A stretch of DNA of 64,000 bases from Impatiens glandulifera. Lineage: Eukaryota > Streptophyta > Magnoliopsida > Ericales > Balsaminaceae. Positions 32,131 through 44,385 of this stretch are shown piece by piece (the stretch's first letter is position 1; every line of letters begins with the position of its first letter). The translations under genes and the position numbers were made by a program. The notes below the pieces were generated by a model that made no database searches, had not been told where the DNA came from, and worked only from the letters and a program-made list of their open reading frames with translations. The stretch is from the NCBI RefSeq assembly GCF_907164915.1, contig NW_025919514.1, forward strand, positions 372,001 through 436,000, read 5' to 3'.

Positions 32131-32520
32131 ATAAATTAAATAAATGAAATGTATAAGAAATGAAATCATCGATTTGAGATGGATGATTCGAGGCATGTGC
32201 TTAACACATTTCCCCTTAAAATAGTTACACCGTCTCCCGTTTGTACTATAGCTTATCGCAGATGACTGTCTCTTAGGGTACAACGAATCTAATAGTGATT
32301 TTGCACTGAAATCACTACGCATCGAACTTGATCAATCTACCTAAACCATCATCGGGTTTCAACTGAAAACATCGAGAGAATAACTCGAAGAACACTCACA
32401 AAACAATAAGAGGGATTTTTGAATTCTAGAGTGTTAAAAAGTAAAGGATGAAGTGATGTGAAATTAATAAAGAATGGGTATATATTGCTGATAATTAAAC
32501 CTTCAAATAAAACTGTTAGA
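32131..32520. repeat. Direct repeat, copy 1 (about 390 bp)
   Basis: Matches 33578-33965 along its length (ATGTATAAGAAATGAAATCA, ATCGCAGATGACTGTCTC, GAATAACTCGAAGAACACTC). The two copies flank a truncated Sirevirus-type LTR. It may be part of another copia LTR in minus orientation, see copy 2. Short open frames within it are on opposite strands in the two copies and not conserved. Confidence 0.85.
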
Positions 32521-32572
32521 ACGAAGTCACTGATTTTGATAATTTATTCTATATAATCATAAAGGGAGAAAT

Positions 32573-33575
32573 TGTTAGATTATAATTTATGAAATTTTTT
32601 TATAATGAATGAATAAAACTAAGTTCAATTATATATAAGTTAAATTATATATATATATAATTGTTAAGTCATATAAAGTATATTAATAATTTTAAAGATA
32701 ACAACAAGGTGTTGTTGTACAGAGGTTACTACTCATGCTTGTCATACGGGTGACTAGAGTTCCAATCTCACCAGGTGCAAATAAAAATGGAATTTTATAA
32801 TTTTAGGGAAGCGCACTTTTGATTACCAAAATTGCCACGTATGCGCTAGCAAAAACTGAACGGTAGTTTGTTCAAGTCCGGTATGTCCAGTATAATGTTC
32901 AAGTCCGGTAGTTTGATTGGCTAGATTTCTAAAGAAGCATCCGTATGGCTGGATATCTCAACAAATGAATAATTGTCACCGTCTGGCTGGATATCTCAAC
33001 AAATAAATATCTACCACGTATGCCCTATTAGTGAAATTGTTTGTGTTGTACTATCCTAGTACACCACGACCCATTAATGAATATTTGGCGCATTATCATC
33101 CAGTACACAGACAAGATCAAAATAGCATATTCTCTGATTTACTATCCTGACACACATCCAACAAGAGGAGGACAAGTGTACATTGAGAAATATATGATCG
33201 TTTCTATGTCTTGGATATAAAAGAAGATAAAGGAATAACAGAAACAAGACTTTTGAGATCTAGGCTCTCTTGCTAATTAAAAACTCTCTCTACAAATATA
33301 TATTCAAACTTTTGTCTTAGAAATTTTTCTGTGATAGATTGTTCACACCAAAAATCATTGTATCACTTTTCTATATTGTGAGTTCTTTATAAGGTGATAG
33401 AGTGTCTATCAACAAGTGTTGTGTGTGCTAGGAGTTTGGAAACAAGTAGTGTTTAAGACCTGGTTTTTGACTGGATTTGTATAGAGGTGCTATTCAAATC
33501 AAATCTTCTAGTACAATCCTTCTTGAGGTTGATAAGAAGGGGTGATGTAGGAGTATTTTCTCCGAACATCCATAA
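32573..33575 (+). mobile_element. Element G: truncated Sirevirus-type LTR with polypurine tract
   Basis: AAAGGGAGAAAT (32561-32572) is a polypurine tract directly before TGTTAGATTATAATTT, so this is the 3' LTR of a plus-strand element. It shares ATAAAACTAAGTTCAATTAT and the tRNA-like module with the LTRs of F. The right part AAGGGGTGATGTAGGAGTAT then CGAACATCCATAAACAA matches LTRs B, E and F. It breaks off about 240 bp before the expected LTR end, and almost nothing of the element body is left. Confidence 0.75.
32711..32779 (+). other. tRNA-Asp-like module in LTR G
   Basis: GTTGTTGTACAGAGGTTAC, then GCTTGTCATACGGGTGAC and AGAGTTCCAATCTC resemble the D-arm, anticodon arm (GTC) and T-arm of tRNA-Asp. 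Several stem pairs are broken, so it is not a functional tRNA. It lies at the same place in the LTR as the modules of element F. Confidence 0.65.
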
Positions 33576-33577
33576 AC

Positions 33578-34297
33578 AAAATGTATAAGAAACGAAATCA
33601 CCGATTTGAAATGGTTGATTTGAGATATGTGTTTAACACATTTCCCTTAAAACAGTTCAATCGTCTCCCGTTTGTGCTTAAGTTTATCGCAGATGACTGC
33701 CTCCCAGGATACAACAAATCTAATAGTGATTCAACACTGAAATTACTACGCATCGAACTAGTTCAATGTACCTGAACTATCACCAGGTTTCAACTAAAAA
33801 TATCAAGCGAATAACTCGAAGAACACTCACAAAACAAGAAAAGGACATTCGGAATTTTAGAGTGAGAAAAAATAAAGGATGAAGTGATATGAAATGAATA
33901 AAGAATGAGTATATATTGCTCAAAATTAAACCTTCAAATAAAATTATTCAAATATTTATTAGCAATAAATATTGCTCATTCATTTGTTAATTAGTCCATA
34001 ACTAATTAACATCATCCTATACTTAATTTGCAGAAATGCAATTTTTGACATTCCATTCTTTCTAATTGAAAAGTCCATACGTTAGCCAATTGATTGTCCA
34101 ATTAAAGTTGAATATTTATCATAATTATACTTTAGTTTTTAATTAGGCATTAAATATTAATTAAACAATTAATATTTCATTTTAATTTAGATTAAATTCA
34201 CCGTTAATTCACGCTTGAATTTATTATGAATTTCATTTGATTTTATTTACTCACAATCTTATTTTCATTCATTAATGGAATTAACTTAATTCCAACA
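33578..34297 (-). repeat. Direct repeat copy 2, possible copia LTR in minus orientation
   Basis: The first 390 bp match 32131-32520. It continues AT-rich to TTAACTTAATTCCAACA; read on the minus strand this begins TGTTGGAATT, which would be an LTR start. The opposite boundary and any partner are not clear, so the LTR interpretation is tentative; the direct repeat itself is plain. Confidence 0.5.
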
Positions 34298-34615
34298 TAA
34301 TTTTAAAAACACAATTACAAACTGTGTCAAAACTGCCCTATGACGTTTTGTTGAAAGAAAAATTCTCTCAATTTCATTAGATTTTTTTTCTGTACCAAAT
34401 GATGCACCCAAATCAATACCATGAATAAAGATGCTATGTCAATTCACATATATGTCACTTAAATATGTCTAATTAAGTTTAATTATCAAATAAATATTGT
34501 TTTCAAATGTTAATTATAACTTACCAGAACAATTATAGCCACAAGTGGTAAAGTCCTTAAATAACGAGTCCCACTTTTTTGGACCATAAAAAGAAAGTTA
34601 TAGTGAGGAATAATC
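34298..34615. other. AT-rich non-coding sequence
   Basis: No ORF, repeat or motif that I can support. Confidence 0.5.
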
Positions 34616-34619
34616 AAAA

Positions 34620-35110
34620 ACTAAATTAGTCTAAATTTTTTGGGTATAAATAGCCTAAACAGTTGTAGTGATTCGGGCAATTCATGTTAGACTTTCAATC
34701 ATGTCGTGCAGTGATGAAACTCATTCTTTTCCGTGTCATATTGTGTCTTAACCCGCTCAAAAATATCATGGTACACAAGCTCATTCGTGTCGTCCTAACT
34801 CGTGTCAATATATTTATTTGATATGTGAGTAAATTAGTCTAAGTTTTGTGGGTATAAATAATTTGTTATTACCTTTACAACCATCAACAAGACAGTGATT
34901 CTCATTTTATCGGTTATAGTTGAGCATAGTGTCTAAACCGTTGTATCGACTCGGGCAATTTATGTTAGACTTTCAATCATGTCGTGCAATGATGAAACTC
35001 ATTCTTTTCCGTGTCATATTGTGTCTTAACCCGCTCAAAAATATCATGATACACGACCTCATTCGCGTCGTCCTAACCCGTGTCAATATATTTATTTTTT
35101 ATGTGTTAAC
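34620..35110. repeat. Tandem duplication of about 270-280 bp
   Basis: TTAGACTTTCAATCATGTCG, TTTTCCGTGTCATATTGTGT and TTAACCCGCTCAAAAATATC occur at 34688-34770 and again at 34966-35045, with GGGTATAAATA shared at their starts. Copies differ by scattered substitutions. No coding function is supported. Confidence 0.8.
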
Positions 35111-36655
35111 TCGTGATTAAACTTGTGTGTCATTTATTAAATTAGTTAAATATGAAATTTTATAATTTTTAAAATTTTATATAAATACCACACTATAATT
35201 ATTGGAAAGTATATGATATTTATTAAGATATAGTTTTTTATTTGTGAAAAAATAGGAAAACGGATTAAGTATGTAGCCCGAAAAGACACTTAACCATTTA
35301 ATTAAGCAGAACATGCTATCTAATAGGCTCAAACCCAGTAACTTAAGGTTGGTCTCCACCTCTTATTGTCGCTAGACTAGAAGAGGGGATATTAAAATAT
35401 AGTTTTATTTATTATTATTTACAATTTTTTTAAATTAAAGTAATGTTAAATAAAAGATAGAAAAATTATGACTTTTATTTTTCATATAATCTATTTTTTT
35501 TAATATTTATATAATATATTTTATTTTATATATATTATTTAAGTTTTTTATTTTTTATTTTTTTAATTGAAATAGGAAATGTGAGTAGAAAATAAATAAA
35601 TTTAGAGTTGACATGTCTTGTGACAAGTTGTTCTCATTTTGATTCATATTCGTTTGCGGACTTGTACTCGTGTTGTGTTCGAATCGTGCCCACTCGTGAT
35701 CATGTCATTATTGTGTTAATTTTTAATCGTTTCGTGATTGCATTGTCTCGAACTTGTGTCGTGTTCAACCCACAACCCGAGTGAGATAATATCGTACAAT
35801 GGTCTTTCGTACCAATATTGTGTTTAATCATATTGGTTCGTATTGACCCAAACCATTTCCCAACTCTAGTATTCCGTCAAGACATTTGCATTTATAAGCT
35901 TCCCCATTTTGAACATCCAAACATTCATTGGGTTCTTTGGCCACCACATAGCACATTTTAATATTTATAGCCCATTTGAGCACGACGAGTAGGTCCTCCT
36001 CCTACTAGAGTTTCTTGCTAAAGAAATTGTAGACAATTGTATCCGAAATAAAAACATTACTGTAATGATTAAAGTCGAACACCTTGTAATTATTGTAATA
36101 AATAAAAAATGCATGGTTCAAAGACTGTGTATTTTGAGGAATCGTGACATGACAAGAATCTACACCGTCACACTTTTCGTCTTTAACGTAGGTGAGGTTG
36201 ACTATACGTAAGGCATCCCCAAACTGTGAAATTGTTTTGGGTGGTTAGAACAACGAATGAACTAGTTGTCAATCCACCTTGTTTTAGGATAGATTGACTT
36301 TGCCCATACTCGTTATAACAATGTTCCCCAATGTTACTCAATAAAACATTGATATGACCCACATAAACATTTATCTACAAGTGATAAGTCAAAATGTCGT
36401 CTTTATGAGATATTTTTCTACAAAGGAAAAATATGGGTTTCTATCATAAAATTATTATTATTATTTTTTAAGTAGGAATTTAAGAGCTGCACTGAGTGTA
36501 GCTTGGGGGATTATATTTAGAAACTATCTAAGACAATTCAAATGTAAAAGTAAGGTCTAAAATATAAAAATTCACATATTTGATTAAAATAACGTGGTAG
36601 CAGAAGGATATAGAGCTTGACTAATCTCAATCGATGGGCAGTAGAAATGAACATT
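35111..36655. other. AT-rich sequence with a dispersed repeat copy
   Basis: Mostly low-complexity A/T. At 35775-35880 a run with AACCCGAGTGAGATAATATC and GTATTGACCCAAACC resembles 31490-31580. The stretch 35900-36480 has more even composition, but no protein domain was recognised in any frame. Confidence 0.5.
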
Positions 36656-37618
36656 CACTAATAAAAAAAGGTAAATGACAACTATATCTATCGATTTATT
36701 ATGATACCAATAAATATTAAGTTAATAATACCGATTGGTATTATAAGCAATCAATATTAAGATAATAATAACGATTGGTCAATATTATTAACTTAATACC
36801 AATTGGTTATTATATCAATCGACATAACACAGGAAAAGTACGGATTGCTATTATAACCAATCAATAAAGACCCTAAAAATATTTAGGGAAAATGGACGAC
36901 AATCTTGCCGCATTTATTAAGTTATAGTACTGATTGGTAGAAACACCAATCGGTACTTCTCAATTAATTAACAAAACACGAGAGCTCCTATTCTTTCCCC
37001 ATTTCCAAAATCCCTTTTTGAAATCCCTTACGACCGCCGACCCTTGCTACTGTGATGACCGTCGACCCCTACTGCTGCAACGACCGTCGTCCCTGCTACT
37101 GCGACAAAAGGCTTTGTTCACTCGTCGTTTGACTTCATTTCGTTCACTCCGGAGATCTTCTTCCAGGTTAGATCATACAACATCTTCCTTTGATGTGGCA
37201 GAGCCATAAATTAATATATGTTTAGGTTTAGGTTTTGATATTGATTTTTAATATGGATTAGGTTTAGGTTTTGATATAGATTTTGAATATAGATCTTGTA
37301 TTAGATTGTCAGTATATAAAATTTCAGGTTTTTCTTTCAAATTTTGTAATTGATATAAACTTTTTAATCTCACATTATATTGATTACAGAAATGAAGCAC
37401 TACCCGCATAGAAAACATAAAAATTAAAATTTGTACATCGGTTTAGTAGCAAAACATTCACACAACTGCAGTGAGAATTGGTAAGACTTATTTTTTAACT
37501 TTATTTTCTGATAAATTAAAATTGAACTTTCAATGTTAGGAAGTGCAAGAAGGAGCAGCTCCAAATTATGAAGATTTCTTTTGGCGACTAGGACCAAAAA
37601 TGATAAATATGTTGATCA
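36656..37618 (+). mobile_element. Probable CACTA element end with subterminal repeats
   Basis: CACTA at 36656 begins a TIR-like stretch (CACTAATAAAAAAAGGTAAA). Over the next 300 bp the core CCGATTGGTA / ACCAATCGGTA recurs at least five times in both orientations (for example 36728, 36769, 36810, 36928), the usual subterminal repeat pattern of CACTA elements. A C-rich segment with CGACCGCCGACC and CTTCTTCCAGGTTAG at 37030-37175 looks like the transcribed leader with an exon end. The element is cut by the LTR of D at 37619; the other end and the transposase are not seen. Confidence 0.5.
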
Positions 37619-40600
37619 TATAAGCACTAAAAATCTAGATCCCATTTTATAATAATAAAATATTTATTTTAACTTATTTTCGAATAAATAAAGTCAAAAT
37701 AATTAACACAAATACTAAAACAAATGAAAACAATTAATTTGACTAATTATTGTGATAATTAAAGCCTAATTAATTAAGTATTATGGTCAAAATAATAAAA
37801 ATAAAATTATTTCAGATAAATTTTGTATTCATTTGTCTAAAAATAATTTTATATAAATTAAACGACAAAAATAAATAATTGAAAGTGAATTTTGTATCCA
37901 ATTCACCTAAAAGAATAATTTTTCAAAATCCTAAAAATATCCAAAAATTAAAATAACATAAATTGGTAAAAATATGGCATATTTATTTTAATATTTTGTG
38001 TATTTAAAAAAAAAGATCAAAATTAAATCAAAAAGGATGAAAGAAAAATCAATTTCAAATAAACCCTTAAGATTTTAAATAAAATATATATATATATGTA
38101 ATCGGGTGTAGCCGAAAATAGACGAATCTTGTACAATAGCAACCGCGTCCATCGAAGGAAAAGCACGTTGAGGAGCACCGAATCAACTAATGGGACGTCA
38201 ACCCCGTTAGCCGAAAATACCAGCGTTTGACGGAAGGCCAACAGAATGCCAGGACACCAACCAAACAACATCGTTTTGACCTTGTTCTTCGTCTTCATCG
38301 CGAATAGGGATGAATCACCCTATTTTGCCAAGAAGATAATGATGAAGAACACCAAATCGATTTTGGCTTTTTGAAACTCAGCCATTTGTTGATGGTTTTG
38401 ACTAATTTAAAAGCCAGAATGATCACCCTACGATGCTGATCATTCTCCCCCTACGAGAATAGGGATGAATCACCCTATTCCAACAACCACTTGCCAAGAA
38501 CAGTCAAAAGTCATTAATAACTTTTTGTTGATTCAAGCCACTAGCCTTCGTGAACCGACTTAGGAGTAGTATAAATACCATCCCAAAGTGATTTTGAAGC
38601 TAACAAACCATCACAACTCTCTTAAATCAAAGAAATTCAAAATATGCGATTAAAGCTTGAAGCTTTCCAATTTTTTGAAATTTCTGTTTAAGTCTTGAAA
38701 GCTCGGATATGTGCATCTAGAAAACTTTCATAAGGATCAAATAGTGTTCTTCAATCCTTGGTAAGGTTCCAATCATCCTCTAATTCATATTTACAGTTTG
38801 AATTTGAAAATTTTATATTTAAAATTATAGAAGCTTGTATGCTTGCTATTTATGTGATTTGATGATTGAATATTGATTCTATGATTATTTAGAAACTATC
38901 TGGATATGATAAAATCGATGAATCAATCAAATAAAAACACCTCAAATTTGAATTTTCAAAATAAAAAATGGGTTTGCTGCTCTTGGGTTTGCCTAAAAAG
39001 CTTCCCAACATGATTGTAATAATGTTTGGCAACTATTCTGATCATGATTGATCAATTCCAATCATTTTTGATCAAAATCAAAATTTTCAAAACAAAATGA
39101 AAATTTTGATTTTCTTGAATTAGTTAACACGAATATCCAGTGTTCTTGTTTTGGTACCAATCAAGTATATGTAATATTTAGAAGCTATTGCATAACTCTT
39201 TTCACTTCAAAACAACTTTAAAATAAAAAACTCAAATTTTGATCACAAACTATTTTGAACAAATTGATCATCATCCACGTTGATCCATACCTTAAGATAA
39301 TGTATAATCTTTTCTTGGGAGCTTTGTGAAACTACCCAACCTCTTGAATCAAAGAATTAGAGCTAAAAAAATTAATTTTTAAAACTGTGTTCTTGGTGTT
39401 CTTGAGGACCGAGGACCGTGAGCCTATGATCGAGAGATACGACCGAGAATCTTTGGTCCCAACCGAGACCAAAAACCGATAAAAATAAGTTAGGACCAAG
39501 ATCTATGACCGATGTTCTTGAGATAGGACCAATACCTAGGACCAGTGTTCTTGAGCTAGGACCAATACTTAAGACCGATGTTCGAGAGCTAGGACCGAGA
39601 AATCCGACTAAGGAGTCTCACCTAGGACCAATAGAATTCGTACCTATGACCGAGAATCCTAGAATCCACGACCAAGGAATTCAAACCTAGAACCGAGACT
39701 CCCAGGACCTTGGACAGGGAGGTCCAAATATGGGACCAAAAATCCCAAACCCGGGACTGAGCCTCCCGAGACCAAGGACCGAGAAACTTAGCCTAGAGCT
39801 AGCTTTAGATCAAGTAGTTTATACACCTCGACCGCAAAACATAGCCCCATGATAGTTCATGACCGATAGGTTTTTACACTTAGACCGATAAGATTAGCTA
39901 AGGACCGAGAGTCCTTGGCACATCGACCCGAACATTAGGACTTTAGTCTTAAAACTTGTTTGGTTTCACTTTTCGAAATCCAAAATTATTTTTGTAATTC
40001 TAGGACATTAAATCATATTCTAAAAATCCAAAACAATTAGAAAATACATTTTAAATATTTTTGGGATATTTCCACAAAAATATTTCAAACAAGAGTTTGT
40101 TTTTAAACCCTAATGCCTTTCAAAATGTATTATATTATTAAGGTATTTCAACCCTAGTTATCATCCGCAACAGGTACCATCATTTAAATATTGATGTTTC
40201 AATATTTTAAATAACGCTAAAATTTAGAAGCATGACTAGAATTAGAAGAATAATCGGTTAAAACTAAAACGTAATACAACCGATTTTTAAAAGCCAACTT
40301 TATACGTAGAGACCGTCTTTGGACGGGTATGGAGGATGGAGGATGAAGCGTGAAAACCCTTTCTCGAATATAACCAAACTTCGGACAAAAAATAAAAGTC
40401 TAGTATAAAGTACATTTATATACGTATACATTTTTATTGATTTTTGTAAAATCAATTGGTGACTATGTCTTCAAATAAATAATATTTTCTTAAACTAATT
40501 ATGAATAATTAATTTAAACTGGATTTCAAAATCCAATCGTCATTTGATTATAATCTCTAGATTATTAAAATTTGAATAAAATTAATTATTTTTATATAAT

Positions 40601-40786
40601 TAATTTTAAAGCTGTCAAGTACTGTCAAAATATTTTAAAAATAATATTTTATTTTAAAATATATTTGATACGCAAACCAAGGTTGAAACCATCGAATCTC
40701 GATCTACCTTGGATCCCCTCATATTACTTCGTTTCCTTCAAACACGTGCTAAGCTACGGGACTAAGGAATTTTCCTAGGGGTTACA
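37619..40786 (+). repeat. 5' LTR of element D (about 3.17 kb)
   Basis: Begins TATAAGCACT, where the 3' LTR has TGTAAGCACT (G-to-A), and ends GGGGTTACA six bases before the primer site, the same spacing as in element A. The first 1.95 kb match 57603-59577. It contains a TATAAATA box at 38570-38577 and, from 39400 to 39800, degenerate tandem units of roughly 30 bp built on CTAGGACCGA and GTTCTTGAG. A short open frame through those units is repeat-driven, not a gene. Confidence 0.8.
38570..38577 (+). promoter_or_regulatory. TATA box in the 5' LTR of D
   Basis: TATAAATACC is kept at the same position in the 3' LTR (58557-58564), downstream of the shared CGTGAACCGACTTAGG. Conservation in both copies supports it as the core promoter. 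Confidence 0.65.
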
Positions 40787-40792
40787 ACTTTT

Positions 40793-40810
40793 TAACGACT
40801 ATAATGGAGA
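40793..40810 (+). other. Probable primer-binding site of D, decayed
   Basis: TAACGACTATAATGGAGA matches the tRNA-Arg-type site TGGCGACTCTGCTGGGGA at 12 of 18 positions, with four of the six changes G to A. The 6-bp gap to the LTR end (TTACA then ACTTTT) parallels element A (TCACA then GTTTTC), which is the main support. Confidence 0.55.
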
Positions 40811-41395
40811 TTTAAAATATTTTACTCAAAACCATAAACTTGACTTTCAAAACGTTTGTATCAAGTTTTCACATTTAATAGGCTTGTCTTACAAGGTAAA
40901 ACACCTTAAAAGACGCATACGTTTTGCCTTATTTAAAGCCTTTATCCTTTATGTGTAAAGGGTACATCACACTCTTCTTACAAAGAAGTACTCGACGGGA
41001 TCGGTATTTCTACACTTACGTGCAAAGATTGTTAATGTGGAATGGCAACTTGTTACAAATCTAGTGATGTTGTGAGAAGAAAAATTAAGAAACCGAGATC
41101 AACCCACCCTTTGGCGATTAGTCGTTCGACATGACACATACATTGTGGAAGTTGGGGAAAATTCTCAATTCAGTTGATATTCCCTAGTTTATGGAGAGGG
41201 TTTACCCCTTCCACTATCGGTGAATGAACTCTCTTACCCATTCTATTCTTAGAACAAAAAAATGGTTACTATCACCAAGCCGGTAGTTTGTCATGCCTAG
41301 ACAACCAAAAGAACTCGTCACTACAACCCTTATGTGACTAATATATATGTATTATGTGTATTATGTGTATGCATGTATAGTCTAAGTGAGCATTT
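40811..41395 (+). other. Leader of element D
   Basis: Non-coding. The part at 41090-41300 parallels the leader of A (AGAACAAAAA, TCACCAAGCCG). Confidence 0.5.
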
Positions 41396-42560
41396 TTAAC
41401 ACGTTCCATCCTTTCAAAACAAACACATGTTTGTAAATGTTTTGAATTTACAATCACCAAACGATGTCCATGTTGACGGATGTCGCACCAGTTCCCTAGA
41501 TCAATAACTTTCACGCTAATGAATGGAATTATCGATCTTATGGCCTCATTCCCATTATGAGGTTCATAAAATTCAAAATGAATTCCACCTTCATAATGGA
41601 AATGCAACGAAGGTGGAACCTTGTTAAACGAGCTTACTTACTTAGTAAAAGGTCTATGTGCCCAATCATCAAGGAATTACGGGATATACTTATGACAAAA
41701 AACAAAAAATATTTTACATTTAAGGCCGTTTGTAGACTCAATTCCCATCGGAAAGCTCTTACAGGAAGAGTACAAATACTCCAAAGTCACATACAATACC
41801 ATCCTTGCAAGAACATACATCGATTTCCAGACTTGGACCAAGATAGAAATAAGAAATGGAGAGATCCCTCTGATGTTGGAATCATTCATGATAACAATGT
41901 CAATCCTACTGGCACATTTTTTTCTAGCACCAACAAACGATAAGCCCTCCTCGAGAATCATCAAGGTAGCATGCCAAATGAAAAGATGCAACAAACACCC
42001 ATCTTGTGTTATTCTAGCGGAAACGCTAATGGGCATGTACAACTCATGTATGTCTTCTACCATGAATAAAAGGGGTCCTCTTTAATACTCTATATATGAC
42101 TTCTTGACAAGCTCAAGCGCTTACCGTTAGTTCTGCCTGATGGCATCATGTCCCCTTCTATCCATTATTGAAGAATTAATGAAGCCTTGCCTAGAACTCC
42201 GATATAGAGCATTGATGAAGTTTGGAACATTCTCCCATGCTATCCCATCAAGAAAATGACTTTCATGATGGATAAAAAACCGCTAATCATGCTTATGGGT
42301 CTGAAATGGGTTACTTCCGGCTACAGTTTTATCGAAGCTTCTTTCACTGTGGATAAGCCCATCGACCGCATGGTCTATGCAGAGGATATCTCGAAAAATG
42401 TCATGACGCCTTTCAAATGAATATCCTGTCAAAACAAATGAAATATCTAGACCACATCCTCAAACAGTATGAGGAAGTTTGGGAAGTGAAGCGGAAGAAG
42501 ATGCTAGTATTGGAACAAGCTGTAGCTGGACTTAAAGCCTTTAATTTTTATCAAGCACTT
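41396..42560 (+). pseudogene. Putative ORF1 relic upstream of gag (Ogre-type)
   Basis: Ogre elements carry an ORF of unknown function between the leader and gag. Here three frames carry protein-like stretches: EEYKYSKVTYNTILARTYID, then SRIIKVACQMKRCNKHPSC and ILAETLMGMYNSCMSSTM; MTFMMDKKPLIMLMGLKWVT and FTVDKPIDRMVYAEDIS; and a helical end KQMKYLDHILKQYEEVWEV (from 42417). They are joined by frameshifts and stops. Position before gag and helical C-terminus fit ORF1; sequence similarity to known ORF1 was not tested. Confidence 0.5.
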
Positions 42561-42792
42561 TTTCCTTTTAGACTCTCTATAAAATATCAACAAAAGAGTC
42601 GTATATGTAATAAACTTTACAAGTATGTTTATATACGACTCTATATTTGTTTAATCGAATCACAAAAAGAGATGCTCATTCTCTAAGATTAATTTTATAT
42701 GCATATGCATTTTGTACTTTGTTACATCTGGACCCTCACCTCTTTCTCTTCGCAACAATCCACGACTGCGATAAACCGACACGACCCCAAGA

Positions 42793-44385
42793 ATGAGAGA
42801 TCCAAAAACCAGATATTTCATACACCAACAAATGTCCGACGAACCCTGCGTACCTAAATCGGTCTCAGCGGTTGAGTTCAGACAAATGAAGGAAACTCTA
42901 TAGTATGTAACGAAGCAACTCACGTTGATCACAACTACTTTAGCTAATCAACAAATTCCTTTTAAATCCTATAATATCCCTCCTTCTCCTTGTTTTCCTA
43001 GCCAAGCAATCCCCGGTTATGTTCAATCCCATTCACCCCCGTCCTACTAGTCAAAAAGGTCAGGAAGAAGTCTCTCTCTACCAGGACTCCGAAGAGGATA
43101 ACGACCCAATTACACGGGCACAACGTGAGGAAGTAATTAACCCTCTATATTCATAGGAAAAATAAGTTCCAACAGCTAACCAATAACCGCTAACAAAATA
43201 TGAATGCCAAATGGCTCAAGTTCAAGCCAAGTAGGTAGAAATGCAAGCTCAACTGAACAAGTTAGCTAAGGTCAAAAGCATTGAAGAATATTATGTCCCG
43301 AAAGACACTATAAAACTTGTCGAACGAGAAGTTATTCCGGTAGGCGTCAAACTTCCAACTCTCTCTAAGTACATAAGAAAAAGTGACACATCTGTCTTTT
43401 TTAAAATATACGCTTCCGCGATGACCCCATTGCTACTTGGAGAACCAATTGTTCTCCACCTATTCCCCTAGTATCTTGATAATGCTTCTCACGCTAGTAT
43501 CACCAGCAAAAAATAGTATATCTACAAAGTATAGAAGAACTGGTTATAGTGTTCATAGAAAGTTTCTTAATGCATCTCAACCTCGAACGACCAAAAAAAG
43601 GTTGAAGAAGATCAAACAAGGAGAAAATAAAAAATTCTCCTTATTTATCGAACGATGGAAAACCTTCACCGAGGAAATCGATTCCCTCCTAAGCGAACAA
43701 CGTCAAATCGATATGATCTTTGAAAATGTTAATGGGCGATAGCCGATTGGACTCGCCGTCAAAACTTTCCCAAACAATGAAGAAATTGCTAAAAATTGAA
43801 ATTAACATCGATGAAGCTATTAAGAAGGAAGGAAAAGATGGAAAATCAGTCAAAGCTACCCCACATTCAAGTCGTTTCCCGAGAAAGGAAAAGACGCAAG
43901 TACATTAAGTAACCACTACTTGGTAGGAGCAATCACCTCAAAAGGCAATCCCAAGTAATTCTCCACTACCCAAAGTAAATACAACTACTCCTACCAAGGG
44001 CACACCTCCAAAGGCACCTAAACCCCCTAGAGTCTTTAACGATCTAGGGATGCCTTTAAGTCAAGTGCTGAATATTCTCCAAGAAAAGAATCTTGTCAAA
44101 CCACTTTCTCAAAGAACATACAGACCTTTCTTGGGAAAGTATGAGAACGATTGGTGTGTCTATCACCAAGAAAAGGGCCACACTATTGACAGTTGTAGTG
44201 CCCTTAAACACTTGTTCCATGACTTGATCAATCAAAACGTAATCACCAATACAGAAATAGAAAAGAATCTTCTAACGGATCATAAAGTGAACATGCTCAC
44301 CACCAATGAAGAATATTTTGACAACAATGTGTTACTGGACCTGATCCATAAAACTAAAGCAGAGATCAACACGATCGATATCTAG
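42793..44385 (+). pseudogene. Gag of element D
   Basis: Starts around MRDPKTRYFIHQQ, with SAVEFRQMKETL soon after. Clear capsid blocks are PVGVKLPTLSKYIRKSDTS and RLKKIKQGENKKFSLFIERW followed by TFTEEIDSLLSEQRQIDM. The tail holds PRVFNDLGMPLSQVLNIL and the knuckle WCVYHQEKGHTIDSC, matching element A's gag tail. At least three frameshifts and several stops. It is longer than the A relic and shows what A has lost. Confidence 0.8.

Noticed and set aside
35900..36480. Possible host exon because composition is less AT-rich
   Set aside because: No frame shows a domain or a sustained open reading frame on either strand.
36934..37209. 91-codon plus-strand ORF with Leu/Arg-rich product
   Set aside because: Lies in the leader of the probable CACTA element, low-complexity, no recognisable family; kept only as part of that element.
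39505..39690. Short ORF with repeated EIGPIPRT-like units
   Set aside because: It follows degenerate CTAGGACCGA repeats in the LTR of D; the 3' LTR copy does not keep the frame.
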